A stretch of DNA of 64,000 nt, taken from contig CAJJBV010000001.1 in NCBI GenBank assembly GCA_905182525.1, positions 1-64,000 of the forward strand. The letters are read 5' to 3'. The notes under the pieces were generated by a model. That model was not told the origin of the DNA. It saw only the letters and a program-made list of their open reading frames with translations, and did not search any database. Every line of letters begins with the position of its first letter. Position 1 is the stretch's first letter. Below, in pieces: positions 1 through 9,600 of the stretch. The stretch is from Cryomorphaceae bacterium. Lineage in GTDB: Bacteria > Bacteroidota > Bacteroidia > Flavobacteriales_D > Parvicellaceae. Made by a program: the position numbers and the translations under genes.

Positions 1-8
1 TTTAAAAG

Positions 9-30
9 CCCGCATTAGCGGGTTTTTTTT
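9..30. terminator. Rho-independent terminator hairpin
   Basis: A 5-bp GC stem (CCCGC / GCGGG) with an ATTA loop is followed by eight T on the plus strand. It should end transcription of a plus-strand gene left of the window. On the minus strand the same hairpin is followed by CTTTT, directly after the stop of the lipid kinase gene, so it may work in both directions. Confidence 0.75.
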
Positions 31-49
31 ATTCCATAATAAACCATAA

Positions 50-957
50 TCAACTAAGAATATTCAGTGATAATGGTAAAATTTCTATAATATTTTCTTT
101 CTCCCCATTTATGGGTTCCCCGTCTATATGTACTTGTTTATAATTAGTTTTTATTACAAACTTTTTAGATTTTATATACTCTACATATTTAGATTTATGT
201 AATGTCTTAGTAAATCCTTTAAATAAAAGAATTGGTAATAGCCATTTACTATGTTTCTTAACAATCACTAAGTCCAACATTCCATCTATTATATTCGCCC
301 TAGGCGCTATATATGCATTATTACCGTATTGTTGTGTGTTGGCTATTGCTACTATAAAGGCATCTAACTCATGTAATTCATTATTGCAGCTAATTGTGTA
401 TTTACTACATTTAAAGTCTTTATAATGCTTTAAAACTACTTTTATGTAAGAAATTAAACCTCGTTTATTTCTTTTAGAAAATTCTTTAGCAATAAAACCG
501 TCAAATCCAATGCCGGCAATTCCTAAATAGGGTAGTCCGTTAAAAGTAACAGTGTCTATTTTTTTTGATTTTAAATTATTTATATTTTTTAATGCAGTTT
601 TAATATTCATGTCAATTCCTAAGGAACGTGCAACACCATTACCTGAACCCTTGGGGATAATAGAAAATAAAACATTGGTATTTACTAGACTCTGAAAAAC
701 TTCATTTACCAATCCATCCCCACCAACAGCAACTACAATGTCTATATTCTCTTTAGCGGCTTTAGCAGCAATTTCAATAGCGTGTTTTGCATGATTTGTC
801 AGCTTGTAAGAGTATTTAAACTTATTTTCATCTAAATATTTAGGAATCAGTTCAATTACATCTGCACCATTTTTATGACCTGAGTTGGGATTTATAATGA
901 ATAGTATTTCTTTGACTCAATGTGTTTTGTTAGTTTTGTCTTTTCTAAATATAGCAT
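50..957 (-). CDS. Diacylglycerol/lipid kinase family protein (YegS/DgkB-like), frameshifted near its N terminus
   Basis: Probable ATP-dependent kinase that phosphorylates a diacylglycerol-type lipid at the cytoplasmic face of the membrane. Reading back from the stop at 50, the frame shows IINPNSGHKNG, then VVAVGGDGLVNEV (the DAGK nucleotide-binding GGDG motif) and, further on, PKGSGNGVARSLG, all standard for the family. This frame has no ATG, GTG or TTG between an in-frame TGA at about 917-919 and position 712. An ATG at 955-957 opens another frame reading MLYLEKTKLTKHIESKK. Adding one A to the short A run (plus-strand TTT near 906-908) joins the two as SKKILFIINPNSG and gives about 302 residues, the normal family length. 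The break is therefore either a sequencing error or a recent mutation. Which lipid is the substrate cannot be told. Confidence 0.8.
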
Positions 958-1017
958 TGTATTTCAACTACAATGTTAATATATTTTTAATTTTGATAAA
1001 AATTCATCCTATTTGTT

Positions 1018-2848
1018 TTGAAACAACAACTATTATTTTTTGGTAGATACGCAATTGTTTGGTTATTATTCTATGTAGTAACTAAAGCTGTTTTTTTGCT
1101 TTATAATTTGGAGCATACAAATTCATTATCAGCATATGAAATTGCCAAAGTATTTTTATATGGTTTTAGAATGGATATTTCTGCTACTGGATATATGCTA
1201 TTAATACCTGGTCTTATTTTAGTATTTATTCCATTTATAAGTAAGTATGTTTTTTTTACTCTTAATAAATTATTTTTTATTGTAATCTCCTTGTTTGTTG
1301 GCTTTATAACTATTGTTGATTGTGAATTGTATAAACATTGGGGATTTAGATTGGACCTAACTCCTCTTAATTATATTGGCAATGATGCAATGTCTTCAGT
1401 TCTTTGGAGTACAGTCTTACTTTTAATTAGTTATTGGTTGGTTATATGTGGACTTTTCTATTTAGGTTTTAATCGATTCGTTTTAAATAAATTTAAATTT
1501 AGTAATGGAAAATGGTTTCATTCACCTATTTATTTATTAATAACAGCAGCCTTAATATTACCCATAAGAGGAAGTTTAGATATAGGGCCTATGAATGCCG
1601 GTTTTGTATATTTTCACAAAGAAAAGCCTTTTGCAAACCATGCTGCACTTAATGTTTTTTGGAATGTAGGTAATGCTGTAGATAAAGCAAATAACGAAGA
1701 CAGGTACCCAGAAAATTTTGTCGATTCTAAAATTGCTAAACGTAGATTTTAACCTATTATACAACCAAACCAATAAAATTGATTCTCTAGACATTTTAAA
1801 ATCTCAAAAACCCAATATATTAATTGTTATTTTAGAAGGTTTCACAGCTAAAATTATTGGAGCCCTTGGCGGTGATTCTAGTATTACACCAAATTTTAAT
1901 AATCTAGTTAAAGAAGGAATTCTATTTGAAAACTATTATGCAAGTGGAGACCGTACAGATAAAGGGCTTATTTCTATATTAAGTGGTTACCCTGCACAAA
2001 CAAAAACTTCCATTATAACCTATACGGGAAAATCAGAAAAATTGCCAAATCTTACTTTAGATTTAAAAAAACAAGGCTATCATACATCATTTTTATATGG
2101 GGGAGACGTTAATTTTGCAAACATGAATTCTTATTTAAATATATGTGGGTTTAGTGAAGTGATTAAAAAATCTCACTTTAATATTAATCAAGGTACCAGT
2201 AAATGGGGAGTTCACGATCATATTACTTTTGATACCTTATACAATCATCTTTCAAGACAAAATCTTCCTTTTTTCAACACCATGCTTACCTTAAGTAGCC
2301 ATGAGCCATTTGAGGTTCCTATGGAAAGTTTTTTTATTGGAGAAGACGATGAAACTAAATTTTTAAATTCAGCATATTATACAGACTTTAGCTTAGGAAA
2401 TTTTATTAATAAAGCCAAAAAATCTCTTTGGTGGGAAAACACCTTAGTTATTCTACTTGCCGACCATGGGAATCGTCATCCTGGTAATTCTCCTAATTAC
2501 CCACCAGAACGCTTTCATATACCTATGCTTTGGTTGGGTGGTGCATTAAACGTAAAAGATACCATCGTGAAATCTTACGGATCACAAACAGACTTGCCAG
2601 CTACAATTTTAAGTAGACTTAATATTAATACTGAAAAATACATTTACAGTAAAGACATTTTGAGAGTTAAGAATAATGATTTTGCATATTATGTTTACAA
2701 CAATGGATTTGGATTTGTAAGTGACTCTAATGAAGTGGTTTATGATTTAGATGGTAAACAATTAATTCATGTAAAAGGAGACAGTAATAAATTGTCAATT
2801 GGCAAATCGTATATGCAAATGATTTATAGTGACTTTAATAACCTATAA
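1018..2848 (+). CDS. LTA synthase family protein (membrane sulfatase/phosphoglycerol transferase-like), frameshifted
   Basis: Membrane-anchored member of the alkaline phosphatase/sulfatase superfamily, similar to lipoteichoic acid synthase. In Bacteroidota it probably transfers a phospho-head group onto a surface glycan or lipid. The first part (1018-1752, 244 aa, TTG start forced by an in-frame stop just upstream) has about five hydrophobic segments. The second part (open to 2848) carries the catalytic domain: metal-ligand VILEGF, nucleophile Thr in ASGDRTDKG, SSHEPFE, and metal-binding LLADHGNRHPG. The halves overlap in different frames. Removing one base near C1741 fuses them as SKIAKVDFNLLYNQ with no loss of sequence. 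I treat it as one gene with a single-base insertion rather than two proteins. Confidence 0.8.
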
Positions 2849-2873
2849 TTTAATTACATTTTCTTCTAACTTT

Positions 2874-2881
2874 TATTTTTG
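2874..2881 (+). promoter_or_regulatory. Putative Bacteroidota -7 promoter box (TATTTTTG)
   Basis: The octamer matches the Bacteroidota -7 consensus TAnnTTTG and lies 21 bases before the ATG at 2903 of the lipoprotein gene. No convincing -33 element was seen, so this is only a candidate. Confidence 0.35.
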
Positions 2882-2902
2882 ATTTACGTTTATATAAATA
2901 AC

Positions 2903-3496
2903 ATGAAGAACTTATTTTTATTAAGTATTTTATTTTTGCTTTTAGCTTGTAAAAAAGATGGATGTACTGATGTGTTAGCCTCTAATTACGATCATAAAGC
3001 AAACAGAAATGATGGTTCTTGTATTGGGCCATGTATGGGATGTAAATATCAAGGGGGAATTGTTTTTTATTTAGATGGAAATGGAGGGGGACTAATTGCA
3101 GCATTGGTTGATCAATCTAATTCTGCTCCTTGGGGTTGTGATGGTGTTAATATTTTAGGTGCAAATGCTACTTCTATTGGTAGTGGAAACCTAAATACTA
3201 CCAATATTGAAATTGACTGTGAAACAAACGGTACTGCAGCAGATATTTGCACTAATTTATCTTTAGAAGGTTATAATGATTGGTTTTTACCATCTAGAGA
3301 TGAACTAGATTTAATGTATCAAAATCTAAAAAGGGGAAGTTCGTTAGATAACTTAGGAGGGTTTTCCAACGCTGACTATTGGAGCTCAACCCAAGGCGAT
3401 CAATCTATTGCATGGAAACAAGGTTTTTACGGAGGATATCAAAACTTTGGAAGTAAATCTATTTCAGTAGCTGTACGTGCCGTAAGAGCCTTTTAA
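2903..3496 (+). CDS. Lipoprotein with DUF1566 (Lcl C-terminal-like) domain
   Basis: Predicted exported lipoprotein of about 197 aa. I chose ATG 2903 over an upstream TTG at 2879 because MKNLFLLSILFLLLACKK is a clean lipoprotein signal with a lipobox Cys. Next comes a GCTDVLASNYDHKANRNDGSC segment, a Cys-bounded motif often found in multiple copies in secreted Bacteroidota proteins. The rest is a DUF1566-type fold, recognisable from YQGGIVFYLDGNGGG, GYNDWFLPSRDEL, YWSST and VRAVRAF. This domain resembles lectin-like C-type folds, and its ligand is unknown. The gene follows the LTA-synthase-like gene by 54 bases on the same strand, but a promoter-like box between them suggests separate transcription. 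Confidence 0.75.
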   Translation: MKNLFLLSILFLLLACKKDGCTDVLASNYDHKANRNDGSCIGPCMGCKYQGGIVFYLDGNGGGLIAALVDQSNSAPWGCDGVNILGANATSIGSGNLNTTNIEIDCETNGTAADICTNLSLEGYNDWFLPSRDELDLMYQNLKRGSSLDNLGGFSNADYWSSTQGDQSIAWKQGFYGGYQNFGSKSISVAVRAVRAF

Positions 3497-3538
3497 ATAA
3501 CAGTTTATAAAAGTTAATTATTTTAATTTTTCCTAATA

Positions 3539-4675
3539 CTAATTAAAATCTACTTCATTACTTTCAATTCTTTCTACAGAAATTTTCATTTTCTTTTGAA
3601 TAATTTTAAAATGGTGTTCGTCTTCTGGTGCTACAAAAGTGATAGCTTCTCCTAATGATTCTGCTCTTCCTGTACGACCAATTCTATGTATATAATCTTT
3701 TGGTGATCTAGGCAGTTCGTAATTAATTACGTGAGGTAAATATTCTATATCTATTCCTCTAGCAAGAAGATCTGTAGTGACAAGTACTCTTAATTTACCA
3801 TTTTTAAAATCTTGAAGTGCCATTTTTCGAGCTTCTTGATTTTTCTTACCATGAATTGCTCTAGCAGAAATTCCGTTTTTTCTTAGCTTATCAGAAACAT
3901 TGTCTGCCTTATAAGTCGATGCTGTAAAAACCAATACTTGCTTTAGATTACCACTTTTTATTAAGTATCTTAAAAGAGGTCCTTTTTTTTCATTTGAAAT
4001 AGAGTAGGCCAGTTGAGAAATATTTTCAAGGTTATTTTCTTTAGGTGTTACATTTATTATAGTAGGATTACGTAATAATATTTGATTAATTTCTTCTACT
4101 TTCTCGTTTAAGGTAGCGGAAAATAATAAGTTTTGTCTTTTTGATGGCAGAAGTGAAAATATTTGACTCATTTCATCTTTAAAACCTAAATTAAGTAGTT
4201 TGTCTGCTTCATCTAAAACAAGGGTTTTAAGCTTGTCAAAATGAATAGCATTTGAATTTACTAAGTCAAGTAACCTTCCAGGAGTTGCAACTAGAATAGA
4301 GACACCAAAAAGAGATTTCATTTGAGGATTTATAGATACTCCACCATATATAGCCATAGTCTTAAATGAAGGTGAAATATCTTTTTCAAAAACATTGAAA
4401 ACATCTTTAATTTGTTGAGCTAACTCTCTAGTTGGTACAATTATTAATACATCAACCTGTCTATCTTTTGAACCTTCTTGAAATTTAATCGATGATAAAA
4501 TAGGTAATACATAACTGGCTGTCTTTCCAGAGCCTGTTGGAGCTATTGCCAAAACATCATTTCCTTTTAGTATTGCAGGAATTGCTAGCTTTTGAATTGG
4601 ATATGGTTTTTTATAATTCTCTTTTTTAAGAATATTAACCAAAGATTGTTGTAAACCTAAATTATCAAAAGTCAT
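3539..4675 (-). CDS. DEAD-box ATP-dependent RNA helicase (RhlE-type)
   Basis: Cytoplasmic RNA helicase that uses ATP to unwind short RNA duplexes, probably in ribosome assembly, mRNA decay or cold adaptation. All the superfamily 2 motifs are visible in 378 aa: Q motif (PYPIQKLAIP, about residue 25), Walker A APTGSGKT (45-52), PTRELAQQ (81-88), TPGR (131-134), DEAD (155-158), SAT (186-188), ARGID and HRIGRTGR (near 335). There is almost no C-terminal extension beyond the two RecA-like domains, so RNA specificity must come from the core or a partner. A second, longer paralogue lies at 21502-22857. The gene is divergent from the SDR gene at 4768. Confidence 0.92.
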   Translation of the reverse strand: MTFDNLGLQQSLVNILKKENYKKPYPIQKLAIPAILKGNDVLAIAPTGSGKTASYVLPILSSIKFQEGSKDRQVDVLIIVPTRELAQQIKDVFNVFEKDISPSFKTMAIYGGVSINPQMKSLFGVSILVATPGRLLDLVNSNAIHFDKLKTLVLDEADKLLNLGFKDEMSQIFSLLPSKRQNLLFSATLNEKVEEINQILLRNPTIINVTPKENNLENISQLAYSISNEKKGPLLRYLIKSGNLKQVLVFTASTYKADNVSDKLRKNGISARAIHGKKNQEARKMALQDFKNGKLRVLVTTDLLARGIDIEYLPHVINYELPRSPKDYIHRIGRTGRAESLGEAITFVAPEDEHHFKIIQKKMKISVERIESNEVDFN

Positions 4676-4767
4676 AATTATGATTTCTTTTTATGTACAA
4701 GTTATATTAGTATTTGTAAAAGTACTTTTTAAAAGTTAAATTATAGCTTTGTAAAAACAATTAGAAA

Positions 4768-6312
4768 ATGGAGGAGGGGAAGGGAAAAAAAACTAAAAAT
4801 TCATTAACAGTTAAAATTGACAATTGTATTGATCTATTAAATTCATTATTAGAGGATACAAACCAACTTTTTGAATTGCCTAAAGAACAAAGAGTTTCCT
4901 TGATTAAAGCAGCAGGGCTTTTGTCCAGACCCAATAAAGAAGAGTTTACAAATAGAAGAAAAAAGTCCAAACAGGCATTAAAAAGAAAAATTATAGAGCG
5001 TGAGAAACACGCCAGAAAAAAAACTGGTATTAGATCTGCTAGGGAAGAAGTGGTTTTTATTGCTCCAAAGTTTTTAGAGTTGCCTAAAACCAATGAGAAC
5101 CGGTTATTAAACTCACCAAGAAACTGTTATGTATGTAAGAGTCTATTTAGTAAACTTCATCATTTTTACGACTCTATGTGTAATGATTGTGGAGATTATA
5201 ATTATGCTAAAAGATATCAAAGTGCAGATCTCAGTTCCCAAGTTGCTGTAATAACAGGATCTCGTTTAAAAATTGGATATCACATTACATTAATGTTATT
5301 AAAGGCTGGAGCTACAGTTATAGCAACTACTCGTTTTCCTGTAGATTCTGCTTTAAGATTCTCAAAAGAGGAGGATTTTGATCAATGGGGCCACAGATTG
5401 CATATCCATGGACTAGACTTAAGGCATATTCCAAGTGTAGAATTATTTTGTGATTATGTTGAGAAGAAATTTAATCGCTTAGATATTCTAATCAACAATG
5501 CCGCTCAAACTGTTAGAAGACCTTCTGGTTTTTTTCAACATTTAATGGCAAATGAAGAATTGGCTTTTGAAGCTTTACCGTCTTCAATAAAAGATTTATT
5601 AAAAAGTCACTTTCAATGTACTCAAGAAATAGAATTTTCATCCTCTACTGATAATAAAAATAATGAATTACCAGTTACTTGGCATGGAATTGATCCTGGA
5701 CTAGGCTTAAGATCTTCGGCAAAATTATCTCAAATACCATATAGCTTTGATAGCTCTTTGAAATCTAAAGAAATTTTTCCTGAGGGAAAACTAGATGCTG
5801 ATTTGCAGCAAGTTGACTTACGAAAAACAAATAGTTGGCGTTTAAAATTAGGAGAAATTGAAACTCTTGAAATGATTGAAGTACAGCTGGTTAATGCCGT
5901 TGCTCCTTTTGTTTTATGCAATAGACTATCAACTTTAATGAGAAAAACTAATACTGGTCAAAAGCATATTGTAAATGTATCTGCAATGGAAGGGAAATTT
6001 CATAGATTCAAAAAGATTTCTCGACATCCACATACCAATATGGCAAAAGCAGCTCTAAATATGCTTACACATACATCTGCTTCAGAATTTGCAAAAGATG
6101 GAGTTTTTATGAATGCTGTTGATACTGGATGGGTAACTGATGAAGATCCTATAGAATTATCTAGAAAAAAAGAAATTGAACACGATTTTCAACCCCCTTT
6201 AGATATTGTAGATGGTGCAGCTAGAGTTATGGATCCACTTTTAGATGGAATAAACACAGGAAAGCATTGGTGTGGAAAATTCCTCAAAGATTACAGACCT
6301 ATTGATTGGTAA
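4768..6312 (+). CDS. SDR-fold protein with basic N-terminal extension and Cys4 segment
   Basis: 514 aa. Residues 160-514 form a short-chain dehydrogenase/reductase Rossmann fold: GSRLKIG at 164-170 in place of the usual TGxxxGIG, and [10 protein letters not shown]. The catalytic region has VSAMEG (Ser405) and an HTNMAKAAL segment, so Lys427 is kept but the position four residues before it, normally Tyr, is Thr423. A conventional SDR redox reaction is therefore doubtful. The first 100 residues are helical and rich in Lys/Arg ([18 protein letters not shown]), and Cys120, Cys123, Cys138 and Cys141 make a C-x2-C...C-x2-C pair that could bind zinc. The basic part plus zinc-ribbon-like segment suggests nucleic-acid or protein binding (inference). 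It seems to stand alone, divergent from the helicase gene. Confidence 0.8.
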   Translation: MEEGKGKKTKNSLTVKIDNCIDLLNSLLEDTNQLFELPKEQRVSLIKAAGLLSRPNKEEFTNRRKKSKQALKRKIIEREKHARKKTGIRSAREEVVFIAPKFLELPKTNENRLLNSPRNCYVCKSLFSKLHHFYDSMCNDCGDYNYAKRYQSADLSSQVAVITGSRLKIGYHITLMLLKAGATVIATTRFPVDSALRFSKEEDFDQWGHRLHIHGLDLRHIPSVELFCDYVEKKFNRLDILINNAAQTVRRPSGFFQHLMANEELAFEALPSSIKDLLKSHFQCTQEIEFSSSTDNKNNELPVTWHGIDPGLGLRSSAKLSQIPYSFDSSLKSKEIFPEGKLDADLQQVDLRKTNSWRLKLGEIETLEMIEVQLVNAVAPFVLCNRLSTLMRKTNTGQKHIVNVSAMEGKFHRFKKISRHPHTNMAKAALNMLTHTSASEFAKDGVFMNAVDTGWVTDEDPIELSRKKEIEHDFQPPLDIVDGAARVMDPLLDGINTGKHWCGKFLKDYRPIDW

Positions 6313-6340
6313 ATAAAGAAAAGGAAACTTTCAAATAATA

Positions 6341-6547
6341 CTAACGTTCACATGTCTTTACTCCAAAAATACGTGAAGTCCAGCAAATTCCTGAAAGTGC
6401 ATTATAAATAAGAGCAACTCCAACAAAACTTTGTAATAGTGGAAAAAAAGTATATCCATAAACAAAAGCTGAAGGAATTAACAATAGAGAAACAATAGCT
6501 CTTGCCCATCTTTCAGGTTTGTTTATATTTTTTGATATTCCATTCAT
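6341..6547 (-). CDS. DUF2892-type small inner-membrane protein
   Basis: A 68-residue protein, MNGISKNINKPERWAR followed by two hydrophobic stretches (AIVSLLLIPSAFVYGYTFF and LLQSFVGVALIYNALSGIC), ending CWTSRIFGVKTCER. The N-terminal PERxxR motif, the two membrane helices and the final GIC..S..FG..TC pattern are those of DUF2892 (YgaP-like membrane domain) proteins. Here there is no rhodanese domain, so the function is unknown. It lies tail-to-tail with the SDR gene. Confidence 0.75.
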   Translation of the reverse strand: MNGISKNINKPERWARAIVSLLLIPSAFVYGYTFFPLLQSFVGVALIYNALSGICWTSRIFGVKTCER

Positions 6548-6629
6548 AACTATATATTTAATTTTAGAATTAAATATATAAAAAAAGCAAATTCCTCTGC
6601 TCTTTTAAAATTTCAATATTTTATTAATT

Positions 6630-9600
6630 TTAATGACTAATAATAATCTTTTTAATAACTAGCTCATCTTTTATTAAAAAGCTTAATAAGTATATATTAT
6701 TACTAAAAATAGAAGTATTCAATGAAATACTTTTAGAATTTATATCTAAACTAGAATAAACAATTCTTCCTAAAAGATCTTTCACTTCCAATGACTTAAT
6801 ATTATCACTTGATGATATATTTAGTATATCATTGGCAGGGTTGGGATATAAATTAATTGTACTACTTGAATTATTCCAAATACCAGTTGAAGTAATATAA
6901 GTCACATTAAATAAAGCTGTATCAGCACATCCGTTGGTATCTAATGCAACAACTGAATATAATCCATTAGTGTCAGGTGTAATCATAGAGTTAGTATCTT
7001 CAGTATTCCATAAATAACTTACCCCCCCGCTAGCAACTAAATCAATACCAGATTTATCAATTGAGGCAGATACACTATAAATCATTAAGTCTAGAGTTAC
7101 TGTACTATCACAGCCATTAACATCTGTATAAGTTTTGGTGTAACTACCCGTTGAATCATAAGTCATTCCATCCCATACAAATAAATCACATGTTGTAACT
7201 AAAACAGTAGATGTTGATCCATTATTAATTGTAAGATCTAATGTTACTAAACTATCACATCCATTTACACGTTGATAAACATTATTATATGTTCCTGATG
7301 AATCATAAGTAATCCCTCCCCATATAAATGAATCACATTCTGTTAATGAAATAGTTGATGATGTACTATTATTGATTGTAAGATCTAACGTTACTATACT
7401 ATCACAACCATTTGCATCTACATAATTATTAATATATAAACCAGTAGAATCATAAGTTGCACCGTCCCAAACAAATGAATCACATTCAGTAACTTTGACA
7501 GTTAAAATAGAGCTTCTATTTATAGTAAGATCTAATGTCACTACACTGTCACAGCCATTAACATTAGCGTAAATATTAGTAAATAATCCTGTTGAATCAT
7601 AAGTTACACCGTCCCATACAAATGAATTACATGATGTAACTGAAATGGTAGATATAGACTCAATATAAATTGTTAGATCTAGTGTTACTATACTATCACA
7701 GCCATTAGAACCTGTGTAAATATTAAAATATGTTCCTGTTGAATCATACGCTACTCCATCCCATATAAATGAATCACAAACTGATACAGGTAAAGTTAGA
7801 AATGAACTATTATTAATTATGAGATCTAAATTAACCGTACTATCACAACCGTTTGAACCAAGATAAATGTTGGTAAAGGTTCCTGTTGAATCATAATTTA
7901 CTCCATCCCATACAAATGAATCACATTCTATTAATGAAATAGTTGATGATGTACTATTATTGATTGTAAGATCTAATGTAACTACACTGTCACAACCATT
8001 AGTACCTACGTAATTATTAGTATAGATCCCAGTTGAATCATAGATTATTCCATCCCATACAAAAGAATCACATGCTGTAAAAGGAACAGTTAAGTATGAA
8101 CTATTGTTAATTGTTAAATCTAAAGTAATTAAACAAGAAGATGTTAAAGTATCATAGTATAAACCTGTTGAATCATAATTATTTCCATTCCAAATATAAT
8201 TATCACAAGATGAAATTTGAAGAATAGTACCATTACCAATAATTGATAAATTTAATATTACTGTACTATCACAACCGTTTGAACCCGTATAATTATTGGT
8301 GTAGATTCCAGTTGAATCATAAGTTATCCCATCCCATAGTAATGAGTCACATCTATAAAAATTTAAAGTAGATGTAGAACTATTGTTAATTGTAAGATCT
8401 AATGTGACTGTACTATCACAACCGTTTGAACCAAGATAAACGTTGGAAAAGATTCCTGTTGAATCATAATTTACACCATCCCAAGTATATAAATCACATG
8501 CTGTAACTGTGACAGTTGATGTTGAACCATAAATAATTATAACATTAACTGAGTCTGTTCCAGTGCAGCCATTGGCATCTGATTCCAGTAACTGTATAAA
8601 TTGCATTTACGGTTGGGTTGAAAGAAGTTCCATCGCTTACACCATTATCCCAAAGATAAGTCGTTGCTCCAGTTCCTGAAAGTGTTACAGCACCTGAATC
8701 ACAAACAGCTTGGTCAGCTCCAGCGGATACTATTGGTAGAGCATTGACAGTAACATCAACTTGATCTGCTGCAATACAACCATTTCCGTCTGTTCCGATA
8801 ACTGTGTAAGTTGCAGTTGTAGTTGGGTGAAAGAAGTTCCGTCAGTAACTCCGTTATCCCAAACATAAAATATTGCACCAGATGCTGAAAGTATCACAGC
8901 ACCTCCATCACAAACAGCTTGATCAGCTCCGGCTGATACTGTAGGTAAAGTATTTACAGTAACATCAAGATTGTCTGTTGCAGTACAACCATTAATATCT
9001 GTTCCAGTAACTGTGTAAGATGCAGTAGCAGATGGTGAGAATGAAGTACCATTAGTAGCTCCGTTATCCCAAATATAAGTCGTTGCTCCAGTTGCTAAAA
9101 GTGTTACAGCACTTCCATCACAAATAAATTGATCAGCACCAGCTGACACTGTAGGTAAAGTATTTACAGTAATATCAACATTGTTTGTTCCAGTACAACC
9201 ATTTCCGTCTGTTCCAATAACTGTGTAAGTTGTAGTTATAGTTGGGTTGAAAGAAGTTCCATCGCTTACACCATTATCCCAAAGATAAGTCGTTGCTCCA
9301 GTTCCTGAAAGTGTTACAGCACCTGAATCACAAACAGCTTGATCAGCTCCAGCGGATACTATTGGTAGAGCATTGACAGTAACATCAACTTGATCTGCTG
9401 CAATACAACCATTTCCGTCTGTTCCGATAACTGTGTAAGTTGCAGTTGTAGTTGGAGTGAAAGAAGTAACGTCAGTAACTCCGTTATCCCAAACATAAAA
9501 TATTGCACCAGATGCTGAAAGTATCACAGCACCTCCATCACAAACAGCTTGATCAGCTCCGGCTGATACTGTAGGTAAAGTATTTACAGTAACATCAAGA

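Noticed and set aside
6312-6341. Terminator between the SDR gene and the DUF2892 gene
   Set aside because: Only a short GAAA/TTTC pairing is present, without GC stem or T run.
8606-8730. Separate genes for the two parts of the giant adhesin
   Set aside because: The repeat sequence continues without interruption across the gap in a third frame, and only single-base corrections are needed. One gene is the better reading.
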